Part shown: one piece after another, positions 1-5,808 of the stretch
How positions within the stretch are numbered: position 1 is the first letter of the stretch
How the letters are laid out: each line of letters opens with the position of its first letter
Source: Kiritimatiellia bacterium
GTDB lineage: Bacteria > Verrucomicrobiota > Kiritimatiellia > RFP12 > UBA1067
Direction: 5' to 3'
NCBI GenBank assembly: GCA_028707675.1
Contig: JAQWAM010000039.1
Span: 1 to 8,203 of the forward strand
DNA length: 8,203 bases
Position numbers and translations under genes: made by a program
The notes under the pieces: model-generated
What the model was told of the DNA's origin: nothing
The model's input: only the letters and a program-made list of their open reading frames with translations
Databases searched by the model: none

Positions 1-575
1 TTTAGGTCCAGCCGCTGGATCAGCTCGCCGTGGATCTGGTTCTTGATGCCGCGCATGACCGGCAGCATGGGGTCTGGCGCCGACGAAGGGGGCGGGGGAA
101 CGTCGAACGTCGAACGCTGAACGTCGAACGCTGAACCGGGAGAGGTAGTAGGGGGGCAGGGGCAGGTAGGGACGCCTCCCCGAGGCGTCCGCGGACAGTT
201 CGGGGAACTGTCCCTGCCGGCTGGGTCTGACATTGGGGCGGCAGGCGGAGGCGCCTCTTTTTCAACAGCGGCTTCCGGCACATCCTCCCGTGAGACCCGC
301 AGCAGGCAGGGGCCGATACCGATCACGTCATCCCCTTTGACCGACGCCGGCTCCTGCAGGGGAATGCCGTTGATCGAAGTGCCGTTGCTGGAGCGCAGGT
401 CTTCTATAACCACGCCGGTCTCCCGCAAAAAAAGCAGCGCGTGGCGTTCGCTGATGTCCGCGTGGCGCAGGCGGATCTTGCACGCCTCGCCGCGCCCGAC
501 GGTGTAGACCCCGGCTGGCAGCTCGAAACGATTGGGCGGCTGGCCGGGATTAGCGATATCGAGATAAAAAATCAC
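1..575 (-). CDS. cpaF: FHA domain-CpaF/TadA secretion ATPase fusion, 5' part only (runs off left edge)
   Basis: The visible 191 codons start at a GTG (575-573) behind a strong Shine-Dalgarno (AAGGAGG, 590-584, 8-base spacing). Residues 1-95 form a forkhead-associated phosphothreonine-binding domain: GRG at 28-30, SERH at 42-45 and SSNGT at 62-66 are the canonical binding-loop residues. Residues ~96-170 are a Pro/Ser-rich linker, largely encoded by repeat DNA (a 54-bp double hairpin and a run of GAACGTC-type heptamers). From residue ~174 the sequence (GIKNQIHGELIQRLDLK) matches the N-terminal all-alpha segment of CpaF/TadA ATPases; the Walker motifs would lie beyond the edge. CpaF hydrolyses ATP at the cytoplasmic face to power Flp pilus assembly. 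The FHA domain suggests, by inference, control by Ser/Thr phosphorylation. It follows cpaB by 114 bases in the same orientation. The FHA call is near certain. The CpaF call rests on a short stretch plus operon context. Confidence 0.85.
   Translation of the reverse strand, partial: MIFYLDIANPGQPPNRFELPAGVYTVGRGEACKIRLRHADISERHALLFLRETGVVIEDLRSSNGTSINGIPLQEPASVKGDDVIGIGPCLLRVSREDVPEAAVEKEAPPPAAPMSDPAGRDSSPNCPRTPRGGVPTCPCPPTTSPGSAFDVQRSTFDVPPPPSSAPDPMLPVMRGIKNQIHGELIQRLDL
98..132. repeat. Heptamer tandem repeat (GAACGTC/GAACGCT, five units) inside the FHA-CpaF linker
   Basis: Five consecutive 7-mers on the plus strand alternate between GAACGTC and GAACGCT, followed by a partial sixth. On the coding (minus) strand they read as GTTCGAC/GTTCAGC-type strings and encode linker residues such as SAFDVQRSTFDV. 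From memory, strings of this type are dispersed in PVC and planctomycete genomes, usually between genes. Here the string is translated. Confidence 0.75.
165..218. repeat. 54-bp double-hairpin repeat, single copy embedded in frame in FHA-CpaF
   Basis: The unit runs from GGTAGG to CTGCC and contains two adjacent 9-bp stems with 3-base loops: GGACGCCTC/GAGGCGTCC and GGACAGTTC/GAACTGTCC. It has the same 54-bp length as the three array units at 2807-2976, lies in the opposite orientation on the plus strand, and shares its first hairpin with them exactly. Being 18 codons long, it leaves the FHA-CpaF reading frame open. Confidence 0.85.
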
Positions 576-579
576 GCTA

Positions 580-590
580 CCTCCCTCCTT
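580..590 (-). promoter_or_regulatory. Ribosome binding site of the FHA-CpaF gene
   Basis: AAGGAGGGAGG read on the minus strand, ending 4 bases before the GTG at 575. It fixes this non-ATG start: the following frame gives an FHA domain from residue 2, and no ATG lies in that frame before the FHA motifs. Confidence 0.8.
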
Positions 591-615
591 GAGCCCCGCA
601 ATGCCGATCCGCACT

Positions 616-639
616 CACATACCCACATACCCACATACC
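616..639. repeat. Short tandem repeat, 3 x CACATACC
   Basis: Three perfect copies of an 8-base unit (GGTATGTG on the transcribed minus strand) sit in the spacer between the cpaB stop and the FHA-cpaF ribosome binding site. Copy-number change here would alter leader length, not the coding frame. Confidence 0.8.
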
Positions 640-689
640 CCAAAACTGGTTTATTCGTATTCATCAGTGGTTTAAACAAGTGCGGATTT

Positions 690-1508
690 TCAGTCCGTCC
701 GCTTACGCAAAAGCTGTTGCTGCCGATAAGTGTTGAGCCGTTCGATCTCGTTCTGGATCATGTTGAAGTCAACGCGCGGCAGGGCGCTCTCGAAATACAC
801 GTCATCGGGATTGCGCAGCGCCAGCGATATGCGGCCCTTGATCTGCTCCGCGAAGACCAGCATCTCGGCCTCGCGCGGGGTAACCTCAAGCGTGACCATG
901 TTGTACGAGGACGGCGCGCGGGTGTCGGAAAGCAGGCGCGTTTTGGCGGTCTCGCGTCCGGTAGCCAACACCAGCACGTCCTGCAGGATCGTCATGGTCA
1001 CAAGCTCCATCTCACCCGGCGCGGTTTTGGAGGGGAACGAAAAAGTCCCCAGCACGTCCACATGGTCATTGGGCTTGACCATGCCGCTGACCGAGGCGGC
1101 GCCGCTGACGTTGACCGAAATGGCGCGCATGCGCTGCTTGATGTCTTCCGCCAGACCGCGCGCGTGAGGGTCGCCGCCTTCGATGTCGGACCAGAACACC
1201 GGCGAGTCTTTTTTTAGCGGCCGGACCGTTTTGCGTTGGATCAGCAGCAGGCGGTCCTCGATCTTGACCGCGCGGTCTTTGACCGTGCTCTCTACCACGT
1301 ACAGCCCGCCGATGTCATCCAGCGTGATCGGCGTTCCGGAAGGCAGGTCTTTGTTGACGCCGATCACCGCGATCTTACGGTTGCGCTGGTCGAACTCAGC
1401 CTTCCAGCGCGCGACCTCACGGTCTTTTGCGGCCAGATAGGAGCGTGTCAGGAACGCCGCGAGCAGACCTATGGCCACGGAGACTATCAGAATCACTTTT
1501 TGTTTCAT
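690..1508 (-). CDS. cpaB: Flp pilus assembly protein CpaB/RcpC
   Basis: A 272-residue protein with a single N-terminal membrane anchor (residues ~4-25) and a periplasmic remainder. Residues ~45-110 form a SAF domain (KIAVIGVNKDLPSGTPITLDDI, then RKTVRPLKKDSPVFWSDI), a fold also found in SAF-containing pilus chaperones. Residues ~128-240 form the RcpC/CpaB domain, beginning RAISVNVSGAASVSGMVKPNDHVDVLGTF; the GMVKPNDHVDVL stretch is the family hallmark. The C-terminal ~25 residues are a charged helix rich in Gln and Arg. CpaB is thought to act in the periplasm with the secretin. The length is normal for the family. The ATG at 1508 has only a weak upstream GGAA-type ribosome site. It lies 35 bases after the preceding gene and clearly belongs to the operon. 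Confidence 0.93.
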   Translation of the reverse strand: MKQKVILIVSVAIGLLAAFLTRSYLAAKDREVARWKAEFDQRNRKIAVIGVNKDLPSGTPITLDDIGGLYVVESTVKDRAVKIEDRLLLIQRKTVRPLKKDSPVFWSDIEGGDPHARGLAEDIKQRMRAISVNVSGAASVSGMVKPNDHVDVLGTFSFPSKTAPGEMELVTMTILQDVLVLATGRETAKTRLLSDTRAPSSYNMVTLEVTPREAEMLVFAEQIKGRISLALRNPDDVYFESALPRVDFNMIQNEIERLNTYRQQQLLRKRTD

Positions 1509-1543
1509 CTTGCTTATTCCGTTTTTAATGAGACGCTTACAGT

Positions 1544-2239
1544 TTAGGGCGTTGCGCCTTCCCTTTGCAAGAGACTAATCGCCGTGCGACCGGTCGCGCT
1601 GCCGGCGGAGGCGAAAATGACGCAGTGTTTGCGGCCTTTGGCCAGTATTGTGAAATCGGCGGGTGACGACGGCATGGTCTCGGCCCAGCCATGTCGCTGG
1701 AAACTGCGGCTGGCCTCCAACACGGCGTGCTCCGGCGGCGCGGGGGAGTCGGCCGTGACAAAAGTCGAACGGGTCAGTGCGCAAACAGCGGAAAAAACCG
1801 GCGTGGCATTTAGCGCGGGCCAGTCCGCCGGCCACTCCGGCGCTTGCGCCCGCGCGGCCTCGCGCAGCGGCTGCATGAATGCCAGAACCAGGCAGCTTTC
1901 GCTGTTATCGGCTGGAGGCATGATTAAGATTCGGTATAACGTGCGATTGTCGGCATGCGTGAGCATGGACGCCCCAAAAGGGTCAGAAGGCGGCAGGCCC
2001 CAGAGACGGGCCAAATCAGCCGCTGCCTTGGACGGCGCGTCCGCAAAGGCGAAGGCAGCCAGTGTGCCAGACACACCATTGAGCTGCACTGCGGTTTGAT
2101 ATACGCGTGTTCCGCCCAGATGCCGCAAGGCCTCCTCGCCGCGCCCGGCGGGGAAACGCCAGAAAAACTCGGCGCGCGGCCGGGCTGTCAACGACAGCCA
2201 CAAGGCCGCTGCCGCGCATATGGAGCGCCAAGGCCGCAT
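1544..2239 (-). CDS. Unrecognised exported protein of the tad operon
   Basis: A 231-residue protein I cannot assign to a family. It has a clear Sec-type signal peptide: MRPWR, a hydrophobic Ala/Leu core, then likely cleavage after ARPRA (residue ~23), so it should be periplasmic or outer-membrane associated. The ATG at 2239 overlaps the preceding stop codon (TGATG) and has GGGAGG upstream. This indicates translational coupling to the TadE-like gene and rules out a longer form starting 10 codons earlier. Residues ~45-123 and ~147-224 show a similar layout: a Trp-containing segment (ARLWGLPPSDP; RHGWAETMPSSP) followed by two strands (LYRILIMPP..SCLVLAFMQ; DFTILAKG..HCVIFASA). This hints at a duplicated alpha/beta domain, which is my inference. 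Context suggests a pilus-locus accessory factor. Confidence 0.8.
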   Translation of the reverse strand: MRPWRSICAAAALWLSLTARPRAEFFWRFPAGRGEEALRHLGGTRVYQTAVQLNGVSGTLAAFAFADAPSKAAADLARLWGLPPSDPFGASMLTHADNRTLYRILIMPPADNSESCLVLAFMQPLREAARAQAPEWPADWPALNATPVFSAVCALTRSTFVTADSPAPPEHAVLEASRSFQRHGWAETMPSSPADFTILAKGRKHCVIFASAGSATGRTAISLLQREGATP

Positions 2240-2787
2240 CAGTACAAACCTCCCATCAGCGGCATCCACACCTCTTCGCGGATCGCCACTTCGTCCTTAT
2301 CGTATACAAGCCGGCTTATCACGGAGTCGACCGGCACACGCAAAGTTTCATCCGCGTGGGTGAAGCCCAGTGCCGCCGCCATGCCGGGCGATTCCCGCAG
2401 TCGTATCATCGACACCGGCAACCGCGAATCTGACGACACAAAACTCCAGTCGCCGGGACTCCGCACAGAATAATTGCCGATGACCGAAAGCGTCGCAGGC
2501 AGCAGCGCAGCGTTGCGCAGCGGCCGGTCGTCAGCGGTATGGCGCACACCGTCCGCTCCCGCGTCCCAGTCGGCGATGTAAACAGGCGCTTCGCCCAACG
2601 TGCCTTCACGCATCGCGCGCTCGCCCGCGTCGCCGCGCAAGACCGCGTGCAGGAAAAGCGATGCGCGCGCCAGTCGGCTGATGTGCAGCAGACCGGTCGC
2701 GACGATCAGAAAAAGCAACAACGCCGCGCAAAACTCGATCGCGGCCTGGCCGCAACAATACTTTTCATGAAGTTTCATGTGTTTCAT
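2239..2787 (-). CDS. tadE: TadE-like minor pseudopilin (second copy)
   Basis: A 182-residue protein with a class III (prepilin-type) leader: basic MKHMKLHEKYCCG followed by QAAIEF, so cleavage is expected after Gly13 and Glu is at +5, as in Flp/TadE (pseudo)pilins. A hydrophobic helix covers ~18-35. The rest is a soluble extracytoplasmic domain with an Asp-rich stretch (DWDAGADGVRHTADDRP, 73-89) that could bind calcium, though this is unproven. The start is chosen at the ATG at 2787 (another at 2778 is possible) because the open frame further upstream only translates the repeat array. No convincing ribosome site precedes either ATG, which is unusual in this operon. The stop overlaps the next gene (TGATG). 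It lies 362 bases after the tadG-like gene, with the hairpin array between. Confidence 0.85.
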   Translation of the reverse strand: MKHMKLHEKYCCGQAAIEFCAALLLFLIVATGLLHISRLARASLFLHAVLRGDAGERAMREGTLGEAPVYIADWDAGADGVRHTADDRPLRNAALLPATLSVIGNYSVRSPGDWSFVSSDSRLPVSMIRLRESPGMAAALGFTHADETLRVPVDSVISRLVYDKDEVAIREEVWMPLMGGLY

Positions 2788-2806
2788 GGTTAAGGTGACT
2801 GGCGAC

Positions 2807-2976
2807 GGTAAGGCGGTTTCCCCGAAACCGCCGCGGACGCCTCGGGGAGGCGTCCCTACCAACGGGTAGGGCGGTTTCTCCGAAACCGCCGCGGACACCT
2901 CGGGGAGGCGTCCCTACCAACGGGTAGGGCGGTTTCTCCGAAACCGCCGCAGACGCCTTGGGGAGGCGTCCCTACC
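2807..2976. repeat. Tandem array of three 54-bp double-hairpin repeats (58-bp period)
   Basis: Units lie at 2807-2860, 2865-2918 and 2923-2976, separated by 4 bases (AACG). Each contains a GGCGGTTTC/GAAACCGCC stem and a GACGCCTC/GAGGCGTC stem, each 8-9 bp with a 3-base loop. Base differences between units are mostly neutral to pairing: on the transcribed minus strand the second unit keeps its stem through a G-U wobble. The array lies in the operon between the tadG-like and tadE-like genes and would form six consecutive hairpins in the transcript. Confidence 0.9.
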
Positions 2977-3038
2977 GCGACGGGCGACGACGGGAATCTA
3001 CGGGCGTCGGCCTGCGTCGACCCGAGTTGATCGCAAAA

Positions 3039-3110
3039 CCTCTGCGCTTCTGTGAGCAATTGCCGAACCATGCTTTCTAAAACCCTTCGTGTCCTTCGTG
3101 CCTTAGTGTG
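3039..3110. repeat. Degenerate short-repeat debris downstream of the tadG-like gene
   Basis: Two 9-mers, CCTTCGTGT and CCTTCGTGC (3084-3101), are followed by a related CTTAGTGTG (3102-3110). At 3039-3056 the string CCTCTGCGCTTCTGTGAG resembles the same style of repeat. I recall such CTTCGTGTCCTTCGTG and CTCTGCG strings as common intergenic repeats in environmental bacteria. Together with the hairpin array they fill most of the spacer at 2788-3149, where I see no convincing gene. Confidence 0.5.
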
Positions 3111-3149
3111 AGCTTCTCAACTGATGAACTCATTCACTCTTCCCTCCTC

Positions 3150-4595
3150 TCAATGCCCCCTCCGCGTACCGCCGCCGCGACGCGAGCCGCCGCCGGCCGG
3201 GATGCGGCAGAGATGGCTGTTGTGGCGCAACCATTCAGAACCCTCCTGACGGAACGCGGCGTTTTCCCAAATCTCCAGAGCTTGACAATAACGGCAAGCG
3301 GCAGAACAGCGGCCGAGTTCCAGATAGGGGCGCAAGTGGCTGCGCACATGACGCACCCACTCCGTGTCGGACGAGCTGTGCTCCGCGCCCGAAGCGGCGT
3401 CCACCGGAATTAAACGCGTGTTGCGGAAAGCAGGCAGAACGAAACCGGCAGCCGCGTCGGCGCGCTGCCTGCCGCTGTCGGATTCGAGATAACCGAAAGG
3501 CTTGGCCGCCGCGGTCCAGACCACCTGCCCGCGCGTCTCCATGCCCGGAGTTATCCGGCCGACCTTCGCGTTGACACGCAGCACCGCGTCCGCGCCGGCC
3601 GTATCGTACTCGGGCCGCACTTGTCCGGTGACCGGAAAAGCGTCATCGCCATCCGGGCGTATGCGCGACCATGCAGACCATACACCGGGATCGTAAACAT
3701 ACCAAGTCTCGTGCGGATCCATCACGTTGGTGACATTCAGTATGGCGGCGTCGGCGGTGAACCCGGCGTCACGCAAACGTTCCGCCAGAGCCGAGGCCGA
3801 GAAAAGGCGTTTGACCGGCAGCGTCACCGGGCGCAGCCCGAGGCCGAAGATCTCCGAGTCGGCATAAGCCCCGGGGTCGGCGTCCGGCAGCGGCGGCCAA
3901 TAGCGAAAAGAGTCGTACTCCTCCAGCAGACCGCGGCTGTAAATGTGGAACCAGCACCAGTTGGCCCCCTCGACCGCCTCGTAAAAGGCCTTGTCCATCA
4001 ACGGGTGGCCATAGTCCGGATCAATAAAGAATCGCGCGTTGTCAGGCCCGGCGGCGATGCCCGCGTCCGCCACGCGCGTGAGCATGTCGGCGTACTGGAC
4101 CCAGGCGCCGGGCCAGGGCTCGTTGAAAAACATGGCGCCGTCGAAGCTCGACGCATAGCGGGCGCGGACGGTTGCGGCGTGCTCCCGCAGCAGCGCGGTC
4201 ATGCCGTCGTCCACGTACATGCGGTTGTTCTTGGCCGCGATCTGCGCCGCGAAAAGAGCGGTCATGGGACCGGTGAAACACAGCCGCGCCTGCATGTTGG
4301 TGATGGCGTCGACTGCGGACGGGTTCCGCGCGGCCAGTGCCAGCGCGTGCATCAAGTTCAACTCGCCTACCAGATTCAAAGAGGCGCCCTGCCAGCGGGC
4401 CGCGGCCAGCGCGGCGGCGTCGCCCGCGTTCTGCGTCTGGCTCTTGCGCTGGATCACGCGGTGCAGGTCGACATTGAAAAGCAAAACGAAAACCAGCGCG
4501 GTCAGGGTCAGCAGCAGGAACACCACGGCCTGACCGGCTCTGCGCGGTGACACTCGGCAACGGCAAGCGGCGTGACGGCATGCGGAACCTTTCAC
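3150..4595 (-). CDS. tadG: TadG-like Flp pilus assembly protein
   Basis: A 481-residue protein. Residues 13-48 are a basic stretch, then GQAVVFLLL and a membrane helix (~22-42), then NVDLHRVIQRKSQTQNAGDAAALAAAR (41-67). This is the Tad domain characteristic of TadG-like proteins. The rest is a large extracytoplasmic region without a recognised fold; it has a Cys cluster (C430, C434, C437) near a Gly/Arg-rich C-terminus. Unlike the other pseudopilins here, position +5 after the Gly is Phe, not Glu. The GTG start (4595) overlaps the preceding stop by 4 bases and has GGAGGA 9 bases upstream, so it is coupled to tadE. It is likely a minor pilus or anchoring component. A second GTG at residue 15 is possible but lacks a ribosome site. 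Confidence 0.88.
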   Translation of the reverse strand: MKGSACRHAACRCRVSPRRAGQAVVFLLLTLTALVFVLLFNVDLHRVIQRKSQTQNAGDAAALAAARWQGASLNLVGELNLMHALALAARNPSAVDAITNMQARLCFTGPMTALFAAQIAAKNNRMYVDDGMTALLREHAATVRARYASSFDGAMFFNEPWPGAWVQYADMLTRVADAGIAAGPDNARFFIDPDYGHPLMDKAFYEAVEGANWCWFHIYSRGLLEEYDSFRYWPPLPDADPGAYADSEIFGLGLRPVTLPVKRLFSASALAERLRDAGFTADAAILNVTNVMDPHETWYVYDPGVWSAWSRIRPDGDDAFPVTGQVRPEYDTAGADAVLRVNAKVGRITPGMETRGQVVWTAAAKPFGYLESDSGRQRADAAAGFVLPAFRNTRLIPVDAASGAEHSSSDTEWVRHVRSHLRPYLELGRCSAACRYCQALEIWENAAFRQEGSEWLRHNSHLCRIPAGGGSRRGGGTRRGH

Positions 4596-5290
4596 CAGTT
4601 CATGTCCTCCATATAGAGCGGGTAGTGGCTTTCAATATGGAAAGAGCTTTTGAGCGACAGCCGTTCGCCGTCGGCATCCTGCATTTCGCCTTCAAAAAGA
4701 CGCGCCAGCGAGAGCAATAGGGGGTGGCGCTGCCGCACGGTCACGCTCAGGCCGGCCGGGGCGGCACCGTCGATGTTGAGCGACTCGGTGAGTTCCACCG
4801 CAAGCGCGTCCCACCGTTCGTAATCGAGAATATTGCGGGAAGTCGGACCGTTAAGGCTGTCCATGTAATCCGGTACGCGGCTCGACTCCAGTGCCACGCT
4901 GCGGGCGCGGAAGTTGTGACGCAGGGCCGCGTCCCAAGCCTCGCCCGGGCGGCCGCGGAATACTGACATGGCCGCGGATGGTCCCGCTGCGGGGGGCGTC
5001 AGGCGCCGGCCGGAAGCCGGGATGGCCGCCGCTCGCGCGCTTTTTTCGACCATCCAGCGGTTGAAGCCCACCGCGCGCGAACGCGCGGCGCGCGCCGCGG
5101 CGTGGCTCAGCACGACCTTGGCCGTGAAAAGGTCGGCGTATTGGAACAGCGCGAAGAAAACCAGGCACGCCAAGATCATCACGAAGACCGACTCTACCAT
5201 GGCTTGGCCGCCGCGGCTGCGGGCCGACGGCGTCCGCGGAAGCGCAAGGGCGCGCGCCAAGCGATGTGGGGTTTGAGCTTTCACGGTCAT
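4592..5290 (-). CDS. tadE: TadE-like minor pseudopilin
   Basis: A 232-residue protein with a long basic leader (residues 1-28, several Arg) ending in RGG, followed by QAMVES: a class III signal with Gly28 before the cleavage site and Glu at +5. A hydrophobic segment (~33-52, VFVMILACLVFFALFQYADLF) is the pilin-like helix. The next part (KVVLSHAAARAARSRAVG) is the Ala/Arg-rich stretch typical of TadE after its membrane helix, and the remaining ~150 residues are extracytoplasmic. TadE pseudopilins are processed by the TadV/CpaA prepilin peptidase and are needed for Flp pilus assembly. The start at 5290 lies 11 bases after the pilin stop, with only a weak GCGGA ribosome site. The end overlaps the tadG-like start (GTGA). 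Confidence 0.9.
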   Translation of the reverse strand: MTVKAQTPHRLARALALPRTPSARSRGGQAMVESVFVMILACLVFFALFQYADLFTAKVVLSHAAARAARSRAVGFNRWMVEKSARAAAIPASGRRLTPPAAGPSAAMSVFRGRPGEAWDAALRHNFRARSVALESSRVPDYMDSLNGPTSRNILDYERWDALAVELTESLNIDGAAPAGLSVTVRQRHPLLLSLARLFEGEMQDADGERLSLKSSFHIESHYPLYMEDMNW

Positions 5291-5301
5291 TCCGCGACAG
5301 C

Positions 5302-5538
5302 TTATTGGAACGAGCCGTCGGGATTAAGGTTCTTGACCTTGTTCTCGTCGATCTCTTCCGCCAGCGAGGCCGCTTCCGAGCCGGCTTCCGCGTCCAAAGC
5401 CGATGTGGCGCCTGCCACCTTGCGCCCGGTGGCCTTGCTGAGCCTGGAGAAGAGCACCAGCAGCGTGATGGCGATGAGAACGACGATTATGATGTACTCG
5501 ACCATTGTCTGGCCGCGGCGGTTTCTGCCTTTTTTCAT
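5302..5538 (-). CDS. flp: Flp-type pilin subunit (78 residues)
   Basis: A short protein with a class III leader MKKGRNRRG followed by QTMVEYIIIVVLIAI. Cleavage after Gly9 leaves Glu at +5 and Tyr at +6, the Glu-Tyr pair that defines Flp pilins. A hydrophobic helix follows to residue ~32. The C-terminal half is small-residue rich, then acidic (SEAASLAEEIDENK), longer than the tail of a minimal Flp. The ATG at 5538 is chosen because GGAG lies 6 bases upstream; a TTG four codons earlier is in frame but is not needed. Of the two pilin-like genes this has the better ribosome site, and it is the likelier major subunit. Confidence 0.92.
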   Translation of the reverse strand: MKKGRNRRGQTMVEYIIIVVLIAITLLVLFSRLSKATGRKVAGATSALDAEAGSEAASLAEEIDENKVKNLNPDGSFQ

Positions 5539-5574
5539 GATTTTCTCCAAATGTTTTCCGCGCCCCGTCAGGCG

Positions 5575-5757
5575 TCAAGGGTACTCCGAGCCGACCAGAT
5601 CCATGGTCCGGTCGGACTGGGTCTTGACTGCGTACAGGAACAGCGACAGCACCGCGACCAGTCCCAAGAGCGCCACGAAAACCAGAACATACTCCAGCAT
5701 GGCTTGCCCGGATCGCCGCTCGCCGCTGTTGTCAGCCGGAAAAAACAGGTGTGACAT
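5575..5757 (-). CDS. flp: Flp-type pilin or pseudopilin (60 residues)
   Basis: A short protein with leader ...SGERRSG followed by QAMLEYVLVFVALLGLVAVL. Processing after Gly17 gives Glu at +5 and Tyr at +6, as in Flp pilins. A hydrophobic helix extends to ~residue 43, then a short polar tail ends in GSEYP. It is the first gene of the tad run and lies 36 bases before the second pilin. The ATG at 5757 is preferred; a TTG six codons upstream is in frame. Neither has a clear ribosome site. The two adjacent pilins differ in leader and tail, so they may be a major and a minor subunit rather than a recent duplication. Confidence 0.85.
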   Translation of the reverse strand: MSHLFFPADNSGERRSGQAMLEYVLVFVALLGLVAVLSLFLYAVKTQSDRTMDLVGSEYP

Positions 5758-5765
5758 TGCGTACA

Positions 5766-5795
5766 ATCTTACCAAGGAACCGCCCCCGCTGACAA
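5766..5795 (-). promoter_or_regulatory. Candidate sigma-70-type promoter of the tad/flp operon
   Basis: On the minus strand TTGTCA (5795-5790) and TAAGAT (5771-5766) are separated by 18 bases. They match 5/6 and 4/6 of the consensus hexamers. Transcription would begin within a few bases of the ATG at 5757, implying a leaderless or very short-leader mRNA, consistent with the missing ribosome site. It is weak enough to be chance. Confidence 0.35.
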
Positions 5796-5808
5796 CCTCA
5801 ACATTCGT

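Noticed and set aside
20..283. Minus-strand open frame of 87 codons
   Set aside because: It is the same strand as FHA-CpaF but out of frame with it, and arises from low-complexity repeat DNA rich in Arg/Pro codons.
441..1217. Plus-strand open frame of 258 codons
   Set aside because: It is antisense to the FHA domain start and cpaB, both well supported by motifs, and its translation has no recognisable feature.
2807..2976. Regular 58-bp periodicity suggestive of a CRISPR array
   Set aside because: The whole unit repeats with only 4-base identical spacers, each unit is a double hairpin, and there are no unique spacers or cas genes.
2788..3071. Open minus-strand frames through the hairpin array, including an N-terminal extension of the TadE-like gene
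   Set aside because: They only translate the 58-bp period repeat (GTPPRGVRGGFGETALP-type peptides). Repeats without stops stay open by chance, and the prepilin leader begins at 2787.
3621..4550. Long plus-strand open frame (309 codons) with no stop
   Set aside because: It lies wholly antisense to the tadG-like gene, has His/Arg/Gly/Val-biased composition typical of GC-rich shadow frames, and shows no motif or ribosome site.
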